64,000 nt of DNA from Flavobacteriales bacterium (GCA_030584065.1 CP129489.1:2337497-2401496); one strand, 5' to 3'. Shown: positions 42,656 to 52,103, counted from the first letter of the stretch. Made by a program: numbers and translations. The notes: a model not told the origin generated them from the letters alone.

Positions 42656-43435
42656 TCAGGCCGCGATGGTGCCATCGAACACATGAACGGCCGGGCCGAT
42701 GAGCCGTATCCTGTGCCAGCCCTCGCGATCCGCCCGTTCGGCCTCCACCAGCAATTGCCCCCCGCGCGTGATGACGCACGCGGGCGATTGCGATTCATGC
42801 CGTGCCATCGCGCTCAGCGCAGCGGCCACCACGCCGGTGCCGCAACTCAACGTTTCCGCCTCCACGCCGCGTTCAAAAGTGCGCATGCGCACCGTGCCTT
42901 CGCGCACGCACACGTAGTTCACATTGGTGCCGCCGGGGCCCCGCCGCGGGTCGTGCGCGCGCTTCGGGCCATCCACCATGACCTCCACCGCATCCACATC
43001 GGGCACGCGCACCACCTCGTGCGGCGATCCGGTATGGACGAAGTCGTGGTCGTCGTGCTGCGCCACGCAGGGCACGGAGCCGAGCGTCACCGCCACCTCC
43101 TCGCCATGCCATGCGCCCTGGTGCCAGCCATCGATGGCCGTGAAGCGCGCCTCCTCCACACGGCCGTTGAGCGCACTCCAGAAGGCGAAGGCGCAGCGGC
43201 TGCCGTTGCCGCAGAAGCTCCGGCTCGCATCGGGGTTGTAGAACTCCATATGGAAGTCCGTGCCCGTCGCTCGCGGCGCCTGGATCAGGATGAGCCCATC
43301 GCTCCCGATGCCGAAATGCCGGTCGCAGAGCCGCCGGATGAGGCCCTCGTCACCCGAGGGGAATGCGCCGGACCGGTCATCGACCATGATGAAGTCGTTG
43401 CCGGTCCCGTGCCATTTGGAGAAACGGATCAGCAT
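42656..43435 (-). CDS. dapF: Diaminopimelate epimerase
   Basis: A 259-residue enzyme from the ATG at 43435 (MLIRFSKWHGTGNDFIMVDD). The two catalytic cysteines are in FCGNGSRC (Cys75) and LSCGTG (Cys198). It converts LL- to meso-diaminopimelate for peptidoglycan and lysine. Length is slightly short but all domains are present. It lies 3 bp upstream of mltG on the same strand; the gene upstream (NAD-dependent epimerase) ends 31 bp before it. A CATCTTTA at 43442-43449 (minus) is a weak -7 candidate. Confidence 0.93.
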   Translation of the reverse strand: MLIRFSKWHGTGNDFIMVDDRSGAFPSGDEGLIRRLCDRHFGIGSDGLILIQAPRATGTDFHMEFYNPDASRSFCGNGSRCAFAFWSALNGRVEEARFTAIDGWHQGAWHGEEVAVTLGSVPCVAQHDDHDFVHTGSPHEVVRVPDVDAVEVMVDGPKRAHDPRRGPGGTNVNYVCVREGTVRMRTFERGVEAETLSCGTGVVAAALSAMARHESQSPACVITRGGQLLVEAERADREGWHRIRLIGPAVHVFDGTIAA

Positions 43436-43466
43436 GAGGCCGTAAAGATGGCGCACCCGGCCGGGC

Positions 43467-44492
43467 TCACTGCGCGTCCGAATCGGTTCGTGCGTCCTTC
43501 TTCGGGCCGGCGGTCCAGCGCTCGCTGCCGTCGTCGTACCACCGCACCATCTCGCGCACGCCATCGGGAATGCTGAAGGGCGCCTGGCCCACCGCCTCGA
43601 TCGTGCGGTCCATGGGGGTGATGTAGTCGGAGGTCATGCTTCGGTAGCGGCCGCTGGTGATGGGGAAAGGCAGCCCGACCGCCTTGAAGGCATCGCCGAC
43701 GAGGGCGATGGAGCGCACCAGCAGGCTGGGGATGTACCGCACCGGCCGGCCGGTCAACTGCTTCGACACCTCCTCCACCCATTCCTTGAGGTCGAAGGGC
43801 GGGTCGCCCACGTAGAAGACCTTCCCGTTCACCGTGGCGTCGGGTACGGTGAGCATCCGTTCGATCTGCCACACCACATTGCCCACATAGCCGTAGGAGC
43901 GGACCACGCGCTGCCGCCCGGGGTGGAAATAGAGCCCCTTGCGCATCACCTTGAACAGGACGTCGCGGTAGCGCAGCGACCACGGGCCCCAGATGGTGGT
44001 GGGCCGGATGATCGTCCAGGTACAGGCCAGGCCGGCCTCACGCGTGGCCATTTCGGTGAGCCGCTTCGACTCGCCGTAGACCGTGAATGGCTTGAAATCG
44101 AGGTCGTGCCGGGGCTGGTAACCGGCCTCGCAGACGAACTGCGTGCTGGTGATGATGATGCGGCGCACGCTGGGGCATGCCTTCACTGCCTCGAGAAGCC
44201 GCCGCGTGCCCTCGTGGTTCTGCCTGTAGGCGTCCACATCCACGGGCTCCTCGGTGTCCGTGCGGGCTGCGAGGTGCACCACGTGCGTGGGCTTGAAGGC
44301 ATCGAATGCGGCGGCCAGGGCTTGCCGGTCCATGATATCCGCCTCGCGCCAGTGAACGGCGTGGGCCGGGTTGAGCGGAGGATTCCAGTCCAGGTTGAGC
44401 AGCGGCACGCCCAGGGCGGTGAAGCGCTCCACCAGATTGGTGCCGATGAATCCCGAGGCGCCGGTGACCAGCAGCCGCATCCCCTCACTCAT
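43467..44492 (-). CDS. NAD(P)-dependent sugar epimerase/dehydratase (extended SDR)
   Basis: A 341-residue protein. Rossmann motif LLVTGASGFIGTNLVERF, the VVHLAARTDTEEP strand, and the catalytic YGESK (Tyr-x-x-x-Lys) mark an extended short-chain dehydrogenase acting on nucleotide sugars. Its start overlaps the stop of the upstream glycosyltransferase by 4 bases, so it belongs to the exopolysaccharide cluster and probably modifies a sugar for it. The exact reaction (4-epimerase, reductase or dehydratase) is not determined. Confidence 0.88.
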   Translation of the reverse strand: MSEGMRLLVTGASGFIGTNLVERFTALGVPLLNLDWNPPLNPAHAVHWREADIMDRQALAAAFDAFKPTHVVHLAARTDTEEPVDVDAYRQNHEGTRRLLEAVKACPSVRRIIITSTQFVCEAGYQPRHDLDFKPFTVYGESKRLTEMATREAGLACTWTIIRPTTIWGPWSLRYRDVLFKVMRKGLYFHPGRQRVVRSYGYVGNVVWQIERMLTVPDATVNGKVFYVGDPPFDLKEWVEEVSKQLTGRPVRYIPSLLVRSIALVGDAFKAVGLPFPITSGRYRSMTSDYITPMDRTIEAVGQAPFSIPDGVREMVRWYDDGSERWTAGPKKDARTDSDAQ

Positions 44493-45589
44493 TCCAATGC
44501 GGATAATTCGCGCTCCATGGCGCGTTGAAAGGCCTCTAACGTGAACCGTTGCTCAAAGATGCGCCGGCCGGCCTGCCCCATGCGGGAGCGGAGCCCGGGA
44601 TCCTGTGCGAGCTGAAGCAACCGTGCGGCCACGGCGCCGGTATCCCTAACCGGTACGAGGAAGCCATTGACGCCCTCCTCCACCACCGACGGTATGCCCC
44701 GCCAAGTGGTGCTCACCACGGGCTTGGCGAACTGCATGGCCTCCACCAGCACCAGACCGAAGCTCTCCGCCTCGAAGTAGGATGGGAAGCAGAAGATATC
44801 GCATGCCGCGAATCGGCGATCCTTCTCCGTGCCCTGCAGCACGCCGAGGAACTCCACCCTGTCCTTCAATCCGCGCCCAGCGATGAACGCCATGCTCCAG
44901 GCCTTGAGGGGCTCCTCGCTCCAACGGCCCATGACCCTCAAACGGGCATCTACACCAAGGTCGAGCAGCTGCGCGAAGGCCTCCAGAAGCACCCGCACGC
45001 CCTTGCTTTCCACCAGCACGCCGACGAAGAGGATCTCCAGCGGCTCACCCGGCCCTGAACAGCGCTCAGGCACCTGTCCGCGATGATCGGGGATGCCGTT
45101 GGGCACCACCGCATCGCGCAGCGCCCCCAAGGCCATGCCATCAGGTGGATTCTGCGGCGCAGTGCGTATGGCCAGGTGGGGCCTGCGGTAGGCGAACCGG
45201 AAGAAAGGGCGGAAAAAGCCCGGCAAGCGCTCCTCGAAACCGGAGACGCCTCCGGCATGGAAGTGGAACACCACCTTGCCGAAGAGCCACCGGGTGGCGC
45301 ACAGCAGGGCGATGTCGCGTAGCACCGGCACCATCTGAGGGCCGCTCGGGGGGTAATAGAGCACGGTAGTGCCGTGCCTGAGCCTCGCCCACCAGATGCG
45401 GGCAATGGTGCCGGCGAGCACCGCCAGCTTGCCTACCGCGAACTTGCCCACGCTTTCCATGTCCGAGGAGAATGCCATCCGCACATGGAACAGCCTGATG
45501 CGCTCGTACCGGCCATCCAGGAGGGCTTGGATCATGACGGCCTGTCCGCCGAACGGTGGCGGGGTCTGGCCGACCACCAGGATGCGCAT
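44489..45589 (-). CDS. Glycosyltransferase family 4
   Basis: A 366-residue protein from the ATG at 45589 (MRILVVGQTPPPFGGQAVMI). A GT-B fold: the N-terminal TPPPFGGQ loop, a central VVPNGIPD, then ILFVGVLVESKGVRVLLEAF and the donor-binding E-x7-E in EAESFGLVLVEAMQFAKPVV. It transfers a sugar from a nucleotide donor in exopolysaccharide or lipopolysaccharide assembly; donor and acceptor are unknown. Preceded by a -7 element and coupled by overlap to the epimerase gene. Confidence 0.92.
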   Translation of the reverse strand: MRILVVGQTPPPFGGQAVMIQALLDGRYERIRLFHVRMAFSSDMESVGKFAVGKLAVLAGTIARIWWARLRHGTTVLYYPPSGPQMVPVLRDIALLCATRWLFGKVVFHFHAGGVSGFEERLPGFFRPFFRFAYRRPHLAIRTAPQNPPDGMALGALRDAVVPNGIPDHRGQVPERCSGPGEPLEILFVGVLVESKGVRVLLEAFAQLLDLGVDARLRVMGRWSEEPLKAWSMAFIAGRGLKDRVEFLGVLQGTEKDRRFAACDIFCFPSYFEAESFGLVLVEAMQFAKPVVSTTWRGIPSVVEEGVNGFLVPVRDTGAVAARLLQLAQDPGLRSRMGQAGRRIFEQRFTLEAFQRAMERELSALE

Positions 45590-45608
45590 GGGGGAACGGG
45601 GCACCCGG

Positions 45609-45616
45609 CAAAGCTA
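45609..45616 (-). promoter_or_regulatory. -7 promoter element of glycosyltransferase/epimerase operon
   Basis: TAGCTTTG on the minus strand, an exact TAnnTTTG match 19 nt upstream of the ATG at 45589. Confidence 0.55.
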
Positions 45617-45780
45617 CCGGCGGCCCCTCCGCGAGGCCGAGTCCGTGCCGCAAGCATTCAACAATCGGACGTGGAGCCCCATCGGGGGAGAGGCGGATTC
45701 GTCGAAAGCCACGGCGCCTCCGTCGAGTTTGGGGAACATTGGCTTGGCGGGGGGGGTTGAAGGCCCCAAGTTCACTCCCC

Positions 45781-48522
45781 ATGCGATACTCCTTGCTCCG
45801 CACGCTCCTCCTCCTCACCGCCGCCATCGTGTGGCATGCCGGCCGGAGCGCCACCTACTACATCTCTCCGACGGGGAACGACAGCAACAACGGCACCAGC
45901 CAGGCCACCGCCTGGCAGACGCTGGAGCGCTTCAACCAGATCTCCTTCTCACTGCAGCCCGGCGACCGCGTCCTGCTGCAGCGTGGCGGCGTATACCGAG
46001 GGAAGATCAATATCAATGGTAGCGGCACCGCGTCCAGCTACATCGAGGTCGGTGCCTACGGCAATGGTGCGCAGCCCATCATCAGCGGAAGCGTGGCGGT
46101 CGCCGGATGGACCCAGCACAGCGGCAACATCTGGCGCGTGCCCATGAGCCAGGCGGTGAAGCATGTGTACGTGAACGGGGCCCTGCAGACCATCGCCCGC
46201 TTCCCCAATACCGGCTGGCTGCGCGTGGACCAGGGTACGAGCACCAGCCTGACGGACGCCGAACTCTCGCAGCCTAACGGGTACTGGACCGGCGCGACTG
46301 CGGTGATCCGCACCACCAATTGGAGCTACGACACCGCCTACGTCAGCGCCTTCAGCAATGGGGTGCTCACCCACAGCAGCACGGGCAACAACCTGCAAAG
46401 CCAGCAGTGGGGCTACTTCCTGCGCAACAAGCTGGAGCTGCTCGATGCTCCCGGCGAATGGTTCCACGACCGCGCTGCCGGCCAGCTGTACCTGTGGTGC
46501 CCCAACAATGCCAACCCCAACAACGTGCTGGTGGAGGCCAGCGTCACCGACTTCGGCGTGTACGTGAGCTGGCAGCGCCACCACATCAAGGTGGACGGCA
46601 TCCACTTCAAGCACCAGCACACCGCCTCGCTCCGCCTGTCGGGCACCTCCGACCTGGAAGCCATGAACTGCACCTTCACCGACACCTGGCAGGCCATCCT
46701 CAGCACAGGCAACAACCAGGACTTCCACCACCTCACGGTGCAGCGCACCTACGGCACGGCCATCTCCCTGCTCGATAACGGCACCAGCCTCCATCACTGC
46801 ACGCTTGAGGACATCGCCACCGTGCCCGGTCTCGGCGAGAACAACATGGGCTACCTCGGCATCCGGATGAACGGCGCCGATGTAACGGTCGCCGACAACC
46901 GCCTCGTCAACGTCGGCTACATCGCCATCGCCGTGGCCAACAATGCCGTGGTGGAGCGCAACGTGGTGATCAATGCCATGGCGATCCTCAACGATGGCGG
47001 GGGCATCTCCTTCGACCACGCCGATGGCGCCGTCATCCGCAACAACATCGTCCGCGACCTTCAGGGCGACATCGAGAGCTGCGCCCCGAACTGGATCAAT
47101 GCCTACCCCATGTGCCATGGCATCTACTTCGGCAACACGAGCATCAAGAACACCCTGGTGAAGGACAACACGGTGACGAACTGCAGCGTGAGCGGCATCC
47201 ATGTCGACCATACGATGGTGAGCACCGGGAACCGGATCGAGGGCAACGTGCTCTTCAACAACAAGATCCAGCTCAGCATCTCGGACTTCAGCAACTACAA
47301 CGGCCCCGGAGCCACCGCACCCTACTTCGTGCCCGCGTTCAACACGGTTTACACGGGCAATGTGCTCTATGGGGTGACCAAGGACCAGCTCTGCATGCGG
47401 CAGTACCATGTGAACGGCTCGGCCTATGTCGATTACGGCACCTTCACGAACAACCGGTACTTCAACCCGTACAACGACCGCAGCATCTACCTGCACAACA
47501 CCTTCGCCGGCACGCACCGCTACTTCACGCTGGAGCGCTGGCAGAGCACCTTCACCGAGGATGCCGGGTCCACCCGGAGCCCGCTCTACCTCCCCAGCAT
47601 GGAAGTGCTCGAGGTGTTCGGCACGAACGCGGTCGCCAACGGGAGCTTCAACAGCAACGTGAACGGATGGGGCGGATGGCCCACGCAGGGACAGCTGACG
47701 CACAACGCCAGCCGCCTCGACGGCGGATGCATGCGGGTGTCCTTCACCGACAACGCCTCCTACAACACCTTCAACCTGAAGCACAGCACGAATGCCAGCT
47801 TGCAGCAAGGCAGCTGGTACCGGCTCCGCTTCAGCATCGTGAGCGACCTGATGGGCGAGCTCACCGTGGGCTTCAAGGGCATCAGCCAGCTGAGCACGCC
47901 GGTGCAGGAGGGCGAGCGGGTGTTCCCCTTCGATGCCAACCGGCGCGATGTGGAGCACTTCTTCCAGAGCAGCATCACCGACCAAGGCGCCTGCCAGTTC
48001 ACGAACCACTACACCGAGGGCGTCTACTTCATCGACAACATCGCCCTGGAGCGGGTGAGCGCCGTGCCGGTGGACCCCTTCGAGCGCCAGCAGCTGCTGA
48101 TCAACGAAGGCCCGACCGACCAGACCTTCAGCCTGCAGGGCTGCTGGAGCGACACGGATGGCAACCTCCACACCGGCTCCATCACGCTGCCGGCCTACCG
48201 CTCCGTGGTGCTGGTGAAGGAGGACGATTCCACCTGCCTCACCACGGGCATGGGCGATGGCAGCGATGGCACTTCTGCTGCGGCCAACGCGTTGCATGCC
48301 TTCCCGAACCCCGCCAGCCCCGGCCAATCCATCGCGGTGGAGGTGCCGGCCGGCTCGGGCGCCTTGATGCTGTATGGCCTGCAGGGACAGCTGCTGCTCA
48401 CCGAGCGCGTGACCGGTGCCCGCTCCATGCTGGTGCTGCCCAGCGGCCTGGGAGCCGGCACCTACCTCCTGGTGCACGAGGATGACGGGCGCCGAACACC
48501 GCAGCGGATCTCCGTCCTGTGA
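45781..48522 (+). CDS. Secreted right-handed beta-helix protein with T9SS sorting domain
   Basis: A 913-residue protein from the ATG at 45781 with a signal peptide (MRYSLLRTLLLLTAAIVWHA). The first ~600 residues are a parallel beta-helix: ATYYISPTGNDSNNGTSQAT (the pectate-lyase-like opening), then repeated N-x-V-x-N and NNAVVERNVVIN coils. Residues ~620-790 form a carbohydrate-binding-type beta-sandwich (NGSFNSNVNGWGGWPTQGQL, GSWYRLRFSIVSDLMGELTV), and the last ~75 residues are a T9SS sorting domain (ALHAFPNPASPGQSIAVEVP ...). Such proteins are often polysaccharide lyases or surface adhesins. It sits on the opposite strand inside the capsule cluster, so action on the cell's own polysaccharide is an attractive but untested idea. 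Confidence 0.85.
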   Translation: MRYSLLRTLLLLTAAIVWHAGRSATYYISPTGNDSNNGTSQATAWQTLERFNQISFSLQPGDRVLLQRGGVYRGKININGSGTASSYIEVGAYGNGAQPIISGSVAVAGWTQHSGNIWRVPMSQAVKHVYVNGALQTIARFPNTGWLRVDQGTSTSLTDAELSQPNGYWTGATAVIRTTNWSYDTAYVSAFSNGVLTHSSTGNNLQSQQWGYFLRNKLELLDAPGEWFHDRAAGQLYLWCPNNANPNNVLVEASVTDFGVYVSWQRHHIKVDGIHFKHQHTASLRLSGTSDLEAMNCTFTDTWQAILSTGNNQDFHHLTVQRTYGTAISLLDNGTSLHHCTLEDIATVPGLGENNMGYLGIRMNGADVTVADNRLVNVGYIAIAVANNAVVERNVVINAMAILNDGGGISFDHADGAVIRNNIVRDLQGDIESCAPNWINAYPMCHGIYFGNTSIKNTLVKDNTVTNCSVSGIHVDHTMVSTGNRIEGNVLFNNKIQLSISDFSNYNGPGATAPYFVPAFNTVYTGNVLYGVTKDQLCMRQYHVNGSAYVDYGTFTNNRYFNPYNDRSIYLHNTFAGTHRYFTLERWQSTFTEDAGSTRSPLYLPSMEVLEVFGTNAVANGSFNSNVNGWGGWPTQGQLTHNASRLDGGCMRVSFTDNASYNTFNLKHSTNASLQQGSWYRLRFSIVSDLMGELTVGFKGISQLSTPVQEGERVFPFDANRRDVEHFFQSSITDQGACQFTNHYTEGVYFIDNIALERVSAVPVDPFERQQLLINEGPTDQTFSLQGCWSDTDGNLHTGSITLPAYRSVVLVKEDDSTCLTTGMGDGSDGTSAAANALHAFPNPASPGQSIAVEVPAGSGALMLYGLQGQLLLTERVTGARSMLVLPSGLGAGTYLLVHEDDGRRTPQRISVL

Positions 48523-48530
48523 ACACAGTC

Positions 48531-48563
48531 GGAACGGCCCGGCCTTGAGGGCCGGGCCGTTCC
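48531..48563. terminator. Strong hairpin between convergent genes
   Basis: GGAACGGCCCGGCC-TTGAG-GGCCGGGCCGTTCC: a 14-bp perfect stem between the + strand stop at 48522 and the - strand stop at 48565. No T-run follows on either side. Confidence 0.7.
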
Positions 48564-48564
48564 G

Positions 48565-49836
48565 CTAGGCGCCGAGGCCATCGGGCTGCCGACGGACGCA
48601 GAGCGGCGCCAGCATCGACAGGAGGATCGAATGGCCGATGTCCACGCCATAGCAGAAGATGTCGAGCTGCCAGATGAAGAGCAGGTAGGCGAAGGCACCG
48701 AACATCGGCGCCTGACCGGTGCCATCGAGGTACTGGCGGCGGTAATGCATGAAGCCCCGCCAGAACAGGACATAGAGCAGCACCACGCCCAGGATGCCCT
48801 GGCCCACCAGCACCTCCGTGAAAGTGCTGTGCGTGTGCAGGTTCACCGGGTTCTCCACATCCCACATCACCGCCACCCGATCGAGCAGGCCCAGCCTGTA
48901 ATGGCCCTTGAAGCCATTGCCGAACAGCAGGCCCGTGCGGTCGTTGACGGCCCAGTCGCCCACGGAATACCAGATATCGCTGCGTCCATTGAATGTGGTG
49001 ACGTCCTCCTTGGAGACGCGCTCGAGCACCGCCGAGAAGAAAGGCAGGCTCAGCACCTGGTATACGAGCAAGGAGAAGCTGAGGAGCAGGGGCAGCGTGA
49101 AGAGCGAGATGGTGTACAGGCCGCGGACCACCTTGATCGCACGGGTGACGAAGAGCACCGCGAGCATCAGGAAGATCATGAACGACAAGCGGCTGTTTAT
49201 GCGCACCATGAAATACAGGCAGATGGCGAGGGCCGCCAGGCCCAGGGCGAAGGCGACCGGGCGGCGGGCGGCATCGCGCATGCCCACCATGAGCATGAGC
49301 GCCCAGGCGGCCAGGACGTGCGCCCCCGTGTAGATGCCCCGGATGAACGGGAAATTGGCACGTCCCTCGAAAGCGTGCCCGTAGGACTGGACACCGGCCA
49401 AAAAGCCGAGCACGTTGATGGCTAGCAACAGGCCCAGGCCGAGGAACAGCAGGCGGCCGAAATCGAAGCCGGGGTCGCCCCGATTGTGGAGGACCACCAC
49501 CACCGCCGCATTGAACGGCGCCAGGAAGATGAGGCAGGAAAGCAGCGCATTCCCCGTCTGCACCCCGGGTATCCCGGCGCGCATGGCCACGAACATGGAG
49601 GCGCAGAGCGTGCCCACATAGAGCATGGCGAGCCACCAGGTGCCCGTTAGCACCCGCCCCATGCGCTTCCTGTACATGGCGTCGACCAGGTGGAAGAGCA
49701 GGATGGCCACGAAGGGCGCCACCGTGATCATCATGCCCTTGGCGAGGCCGGACTTCAGGCCGTAGTAGTTGCCGAAGCCGTAGACCGGAAAGCCCAGCAC
49801 GAAGAGGGCGTTGACGAGCTGGCTCTTGCGGATCAT
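48565..49836 (-). CDS. O-antigen/exopolysaccharide polymerase-like membrane protein (Wzy/ligase family)
   Basis: A 423-residue protein with about ten hydrophobic segments (GMMITVAPFVAILLFHL, WWLAMLYVGTLCASMFVAM, LALLAICLYFMV and others) and a large polar loop between ~270 and ~340 (SKEDVTTFNGRSDIWYSVG, GNGFKGHYRLG, NLHTHSTFTEVLVGQGILGV). The FNGRSDIW and HTHSTFTEVLVGQG phrases are characteristic of the Wzy_C/O-antigen ligase family. It joins or polymerises polysaccharide repeat units at the periplasmic face of the inner membrane. It is in the same cluster as the flippase and the Wzc/Wza genes. Confidence 0.85.
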   Translation of the reverse strand: MIRKSQLVNALFVLGFPVYGFGNYYGLKSGLAKGMMITVAPFVAILLFHLVDAMYRKRMGRVLTGTWWLAMLYVGTLCASMFVAMRAGIPGVQTGNALLSCLIFLAPFNAAVVVVLHNRGDPGFDFGRLLFLGLGLLLAINVLGFLAGVQSYGHAFEGRANFPFIRGIYTGAHVLAAWALMLMVGMRDAARRPVAFALGLAALAICLYFMVRINSRLSFMIFLMLAVLFVTRAIKVVRGLYTISLFTLPLLLSFSLLVYQVLSLPFFSAVLERVSKEDVTTFNGRSDIWYSVGDWAVNDRTGLLFGNGFKGHYRLGLLDRVAVMWDVENPVNLHTHSTFTEVLVGQGILGVVLLYVLFWRGFMHYRRQYLDGTGQAPMFGAFAYLLFIWQLDIFCYGVDIGHSILLSMLAPLCVRRQPDGLGA

Positions 49837-49852
49837 GGCAGCGCACGCGGGG

Positions 49853-50845
49853 CTAGCCTCCGAACTTACGCTTCAGCCCGATGAGCCCCTGCACCAAGGG
49901 CCCCTTGGGGCCGCCCGGTATGAGCTCCTTGATGCGCTGCTTGAAGCGCTCGCGGGGCGTACTGCCGATGTACCTGCGGAAGTACTCGCGGTCGCGCCGG
50001 GCGTCGAGCATCATGAAGCGGGGATGCCGCAACGGGAAGGAGATGTCGCGTGCCGTGCGCTTGTTGCGCGGATCGGAGAGGCTGACGGTGTGCGTGCCAT
50101 CGTCCCCGAAGCCGATGTTGTCGATCAGGTTCGTCTCAGGCAGGATGTTCAGGCCATGGTTGATGACCCTGGTGATGTCCAGCTGGTAGCTCCAGGAGTT
50201 CATCACGCCGGAATGCACGCGGTCGAACATGGCATGCACATCGCGCTCCTCCTCCTTGCTCAGGAAGAAATCGGCCAGCCGCGCGGTGGTCTTGAGGGCA
50301 GGCCATTGGCCCATGGCGGAGTCATAATGGCGCCAGACCCGGCGCCAGCTGGCCCACCCCCACGGCGCACCATAGCCATGGGCGCTGAAATAGTAATCCC
50401 CATCGCGCTCGCCCGCCCAATCCTCCATGAGGTTGTTCCCCATCACCACCCATACGCGCTCATCCTCTCGGTACCGCTCCAGCATCTCCTGGGCGAACCG
50501 GAAGAACGAGGGCACCGGCAGGGTGTCGTCCTCCAGCACGATGCCCTCCGGCTCATGCAGGAAGAACCAGTCCAGGGCCGAGCTCACGCCCATCCGGAGG
50601 CCCAGGTTGCGCTCGTTGAACCGCGTATGCACCTCGCAGGGCCAGTCCACCTCCTTGGCCATGGCACGCACGGCCTCGCAGCGCTCTCGCTCCTTCTCGT
50701 TGCGCGGCCCGTCGGCTGCGAAGTAGAGCCGGGATGGCCGGGCCGCACGGATGGCCTCGAACACCTGCCGGAGCGGCCCCGTTCTGTTGAACCCGATGAG
50801 GAGCACCGGCGTGGTGAGCGTGAAGGGGCGTTCAGCGTCCTGCAT
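49853..50845 (-). CDS. Glycosyltransferase, GT-A-like nucleotide-sugar transferase
   Basis: A 330-residue protein. TTPVLLIGFNRTGPLRQVFE opens a Rossmann-like GT-A domain, followed by RLYFAADGPRN, NLGLRMGVSSALDWFF and the metal-binding acidic IVLEDDTLP (E-D-D as the DxD equivalent). A later GAPWGWASWRRVWRHYD is typical of a subgroup of capsule/LPS transferases. No membrane segment; cytoplasmic or membrane-associated. It overlaps the upstream gene by 14 bases. Donor and linkage unknown. Confidence 0.85.
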   Translation of the reverse strand: MQDAERPFTLTTPVLLIGFNRTGPLRQVFEAIRAARPSRLYFAADGPRNEKERERCEAVRAMAKEVDWPCEVHTRFNERNLGLRMGVSSALDWFFLHEPEGIVLEDDTLPVPSFFRFAQEMLERYREDERVWVVMGNNLMEDWAGERDGDYYFSAHGYGAPWGWASWRRVWRHYDSAMGQWPALKTTARLADFFLSKEEERDVHAMFDRVHSGVMNSWSYQLDITRVINHGLNILPETNLIDNIGFGDDGTHTVSLSDPRNKRTARDISFPLRHPRFMMLDARRDREYFRRYIGSTPRERFKQRIKELIPGGPKGPLVQGLIGLKRKFGG

Positions 50846-52103
50846 GATGAGGGGGGTTCACGCGGTTGTTTCGATTGAACAGCTCGAAATCGCGCAGCAT
50901 GGAGACGGCATGCCGAGCGACATCGGCGGAGGTGGCGAACTCATCCACGAAGCGGTAGAGGAAGAGCTGCATCACATCGTTGTAGCGCACGGCCACGTCC
51001 TGGGCCAGGTTGATGTAGCGGTCGCGCGGCAGCACCTCGATGCAGCCCGCTGCTAGCGCCGTGGGCAGCAGCATATTGGAGCCATGCACCCCCACCACGA
51101 GCTGGCTGCCGGCGTAGGCGGAGCACCATGCGCGCTCAACCTGCTCGTCGATGCGCCGGGTCCGCAGGTCGGTCACGCCCGTGGGCACCAGCGAGGGATC
51201 GCCAAGGCCGACGATGGTCGCACGCACCCCCGGCACAGCCAGGCGGATGCGGGCCAGCGCCCCCATGGCAAGGCGCTGCTGGTCCCTGAGGAAGAAGCAA
51301 TCGGCCAGGCGCCTCAGCCCGATGCGGCGGAGCGCCCGGTGCATCAGCTTGTGCAGCGGCGTCCGGTACCAGAGCCGGTCCTCACGGAGCACGAAGGTGA
51401 TGCGCTTCGGAGCCGTGGCATAGTCCTCCAAGGGGAAGGGCTCCACGCCGGTGTAGCGGGCGATGTCGATGGCGGTCTTATCCGGATGCGCATAGCCGCG
51501 GCCGAGGAAGACCTCGTCATAGTCCTTGAGGAACGCCTTCACCTGCCGGTCGATGGAGCGGTACCATCCATGCGCCTTGCCGAGCCGCTGATCCACGACC
51601 CACACCTCGGCAGCGCCCTTCGGCACCAGCCAGGCGAACGCGCGGGGCACCAGGAGCACGAGCCCCAGGTCGGGATGGGCCTCCAGGTAATAGGTGGCAT
51701 TCCAGAGCTTCAGCAGCACATGGCCGTACAGGAAGTCGAGCGTATTGAGGAGGACCACCCGCTTGCAGGGCCGGATCACGCGCCGCTCGATCCGCACCTC
51801 CTCATCGCTGGGCGCACGGAAGCCGGACATGAGCGGACCGTGCACCCACCCATCCACGTCCTTCGGGTTGTGCAGCGTGCCATCCGCCTTGCCGATGGCC
51901 ACATCGTAATCCACGGCGAAGCCCACGGGCATGTCGTGGTAGAACCGGTATCCGCAATCTCTGCACGCGTAGTCGCCGAGCACATGGATGCCCGGAAAGG
52001 CCACATCCACCGCATCAACCGCGGTGGAACCGCACTTCGGGCAGGCCCGCTCCGCGAAGGGCCGGGGCTTCAAGGGGACCAGATGCCTGCTGAGCGCGCT
52101 CAT
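50832..52103 (-). CDS. Zinc-ribbon protein, possible GT61-like glycosyltransferase
   Basis: A 423-residue protein from the ATG at 52103. The N-terminus has a four-cysteine zinc-ribbon pattern, CPKCGSTAVD...YACRDCGYRF (residues ~20-50). The C-terminal part contains VVGVHGSNMLLPTALAAGCI EVLP, a phrase like the GT61/DUF563 acceptor motif (G-v-H-G-a-x-L), and ITFVLREDRLWY. A zinc ribbon fused to a GT61-like catalytic part is unusual in my experience. The start overlaps the flippase stop by 4 bases (ATGA), and the stop overlaps the next glycosyltransferase start by 14, so the three genes are translated together. Role in repeat-unit assembly is inferred from position. Confidence 0.65.
   Translation of the reverse strand: MSALSRHLVPLKPRPFAERACPKCGSTAVDAVDVAFPGIHVLGDYACRDCGYRFYHDMPVGFAVDYDVAIGKADGTLHNPKDVDGWVHGPLMSGFRAPSDEEVRIERRVIRPCKRVVLLNTLDFLYGHVLLKLWNATYYLEAHPDLGLVLLVPRAFAWLVPKGAAEVWVVDQRLGKAHGWYRSIDRQVKAFLKDYDEVFLGRGYAHPDKTAIDIARYTGVEPFPLEDYATAPKRITFVLREDRLWYRTPLHKLMHRALRRIGLRRLADCFFLRDQQRLAMGALARIRLAVPGVRATIVGLGDPSLVPTGVTDLRTRRIDEQVERAWCSAYAGSQLVVGVHGSNMLLPTALAAGCIEVLPRDRYINLAQDVAVRYNDVMQLFLYRFVDEFATSADVARHAVSMLRDFELFNRNNRVNPPHHAGR

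Noticed and set aside
41684..43576. 630-codon open frame opposite mltG and dapF
   Set aside because: It spans two convincing genes on the other strand.
45949..48477. 842-codon open frame opposite the beta-helix protein
   Set aside because: Antisense shadow; the plus-strand product has a signal peptide, beta-helix coils and sorting domain.
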